Source: Acidovorax delafieldii
Lineage (GTDB): Bacteria > Pseudomonadota > Gammaproteobacteria > Burkholderiales > Burkholderiaceae_C
Reading direction: 5' to 3'
Length of the DNA: 8,550 nucleotides
Assembly: GCA_002327945.1 (NCBI GenBank)
Contig: DCVY01000099.1
Location: forward strand, 1-8,550
Each line of letters begins with the position of its first letter. Position 1 is the stretch's first letter. Under the pieces are notes generated by a model. The model had not been told where the DNA came from and did no database searches. It saw only the letters and a list, made by a program, of their open reading frames with translations. This document shows positions 7,413-8,550 of the stretch, one piece after another. The translations under genes and the position numbers were made by a program.

Positions 7413-7820
7413 CTACTGCGGTGTCGATGCCTGCGCCGCTGGCTGGTCTGGCAGGGCAGCCAGGCGCCGGGGGCGCCAGGCCAATGCGCTTGCCGCCGCC
7501 AGGCCCACGGCATCGGCCAGCCAGTCGGTCCATTCGCCATGGCGCCAGCCGGTGGCCGCCTGCGCCAGTTCAATGGCGCCGCCAAAAGCCAGCAGCCCGA
7601 TGGCCACGCGCCAGGGCTGGGTGGGGTAGGCCAGCAGGCCCAGTGCGGTCAGCGCGGTGAAGGCCAGGGCGTGCTGGGCCTTGTCCCACAGGCTGAAAAC
7701 CTGTGCCGGCAGATAGGCGGTGGGCATCAGCGACAGCACCGCAACGCACAGCAACAAGGCCCAGAACCCCCACGCCAGCCAACGGGGCGACCCGGGCAGC
7801 ATGCGCGCGCCGGCTTTCAT
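7413..7820 (-). CDS. VanZ-like family membrane protein
   Basis: This is a small inner-membrane protein of 135 aa with about four hydrophobic segments (roughly 15-34, 51-65, 71-88 and 101-116). It carries the VanZ-family pattern: an acidic-Lys-His motif WDKAQHALAF (45-54) and, before the last helix, GEWTDWLADAVG (95-106), comparable to the family's E..D...N..G. VanZ itself gives low-level teicoplanin resistance in enterococci, but most chromosomal relatives are of unknown function, so resistance should not be assumed. The ATG at 7820 overlaps the panE stop as ATGA, which implies translational coupling and co-transcription. The C-terminal 20 residues are Pro/Ala/Gln-rich and probably cytoplasmic. 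Family call is good; function is unknown. Confidence 0.82.
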   Translation of the reverse strand: MKAGARMLPGSPRWLAWGFWALLLCVAVLSLMPTAYLPAQVFSLWDKAQHALAFTALTALGLLAYPTQPWRVAIGLLAFGGAIELAQAATGWRHGEWTDWLADAVGLAAASALAWRPRRLAALPDQPAAQASTPQ

Positions 7821-8550
7821 GCGGCACCGCCTTGCTGCGCGGGCAGGTTCTTCTCCAGCAGCCGTACCAGCGTGTGCAGCAGCCGGTTGACGGGCGTGGC
7901 AATGCCCAGCGCCTCGCCCCGGCGCACGATGAAGCCATTGAGGTGGTCGATCTCGCTGGGATTGCCACGCGCCAGGTCTTGCGCCGTGGAGGACATTTGC
8001 GCGGGCATGGTGTCTGCCAGCCGCAGCACGGCCTCCTCGGTGTCGGCCGGCAGCGCGATGCCACTGGCCTGCGCTACCAGCCGGCATTCGCGCACGATGT
8101 CTTGCATCACCTGGGGCACGGCCAGGCCGGGGCTGGTCATGATCGCGCCATAGGGCAGCCGGGTGATGGCCGACAAGGCGTTGTAGGCGCAGTTGAGCAC
8201 CAGCTTGGCCCACAGTGCGCCGGCCACGTTGTCGGACACCTGCACGGGCACGCCCGCTGCGCCCAGGGTGGCGGCGATGTGGGCGCTAGCGGGCGCGGGT
8301 GCAATCACCAGCTCGCCGCGCCCGTGGTGCCGCACATGGCCGGGCCCGGCCATTTCAGTGGCCACGTACACCACGGCCGCAACAACGGGGTGGCCAACGA
8401 CTGCCTGCAGCCGCTCGGCGTTGTCCACACCGTTTTGCAGACTGAGCACCACGGCGCCTTCGGCCAGGTGCGGGGTCAGCGCGCGGCCCGCGCTTTCGGT
8501 ATCGGTGGATTTGACGCTAAACAGCACCCATTGCGCGCCCCGCACGGCGC
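7817..8550 (-). CDS. panE: 2-dehydropantoate 2-reductase (ketopantoate reductase), 5' end outside window
   Basis: PanE uses NADPH to reduce 2-dehydropantoate to (R)-pantoate in the pantothenate and CoA pathway. About 243 C-terminal residues are visible; the first 60 to 70, with the Rossmann GxGxxG motif, lie beyond the right edge. The GTG at 8543-8545 is an internal valine, as the frame continues upstream without a stop. Visible motifs are VLFSVKSTDT, LSLQNGVDNAERL, LWAKLVLNCAYNALSA with the catalytic lysine (codon 8204-8206) and nearby Asn, and SSTAQDLARGNPSEIDHLNG with the conserved glutamate (codon 7952-7954). These match the ketopantoate reductase family throughout. Relatives of this family act on other 2-oxo acids, so substrate is by homology only. 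The stop overlaps the VanZ-like start (ATGA), so the two form an operon. Confidence 0.9.
   Translation of the reverse strand, partial: AVRGAQWVLFSVKSTDTESAGRALTPHLAEGAVVLSLQNGVDNAERLQAVVGHPVVAAVVYVATEMAGPGHVRHHGRGELVIAPAPASAHIAATLGAAGVPVQVSDNVAGALWAKLVLNCAYNALSAITRLPYGAIMTSPGLAVPQVMQDIVRECRLVAQASGIALPADTEEAVLRLADTMPAQMSSTAQDLARGNPSEIDHLNGFIVRRGEALGIATPVNRLLHTLVRLLEKNLPAQQGGAA

Noticed and set aside
6957..8153. 398-codon plus-strand frame across the nuclease, VanZ and panE region
   Set aside because: It has no domain-like sequence, crosses three minus-strand coding or intergenic regions, and is explained by high GC lacking stop codons.

Overview
The window looks like chromosomal DNA from a high-GC betaproteobacterium, most likely of the Comamonadaceae (Acidovorax-like). 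That placement is an inference from base composition, strong G/C preference at third codon positions and the character of the proteins; no rRNA or other phylogenetic marker is present. Most of it is housekeeping or conserved accessory genes. I did not find a defence, CRISPR or secondary-metabolite system.

Layout. Positions 1-120 may be the end of an insertion sequence, with a terminal-repeat-like tip at 97-120. Next is amn (AMP nucleosidase, minus strand, 136-1617). It diverges, across a 103-bp gap holding a perfect 7-bp inverted repeat, from an MgtC/DUF4010 membrane protein (1721-2986, plus). dbpA (DEAD-box ATP-dependent RNA helicase, 3043-4452, plus) follows 56 bp later. A 342-bp lower-GC gap (4453-4794) separates dbpA from the convergent truC (tRNA pseudouridine-65 synthase, minus, 4795-5613). 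That gap holds a possible small aromatic-rich ORF that starts on the truC stop codon. A DHH-family phosphoesterase (5718-6653, plus) diverges from truC. It converges on a small staphylococcal-nuclease-like protein (6711-7145, minus) whose N-terminus is uncertain. After a 267-bp gap comes a minus-strand pair: a ketopantoate reductase (7817 to the right edge, 5' end outside the window) overlapped by ATGA with a VanZ-like membrane protein (7413-7820).

Functional themes. Several genes act on nucleotides or RNA: AMP cleavage, 23S rRNA/ribosome assembly, tRNA modification, DHH phosphoesterase and a secreted-type nuclease. They sit in separate short transcription units and alternate in strand, so I do not infer a common pathway. 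PanE makes pantoate for pantothenate and CoA; the VanZ-like gene is probably translated with it.

The most interesting non-coding signal is a GAYAAT -10-like hexamer 6 to 8 nt before the start codons of amn, dbpA and the DHH gene, with no clear Shine-Dalgarno sequence. This suggests leaderless transcripts. Other points to check are the possible IS end, the operator-like inverted repeat, the dbpA-truC gap and the frame conflict at the nuclease start.
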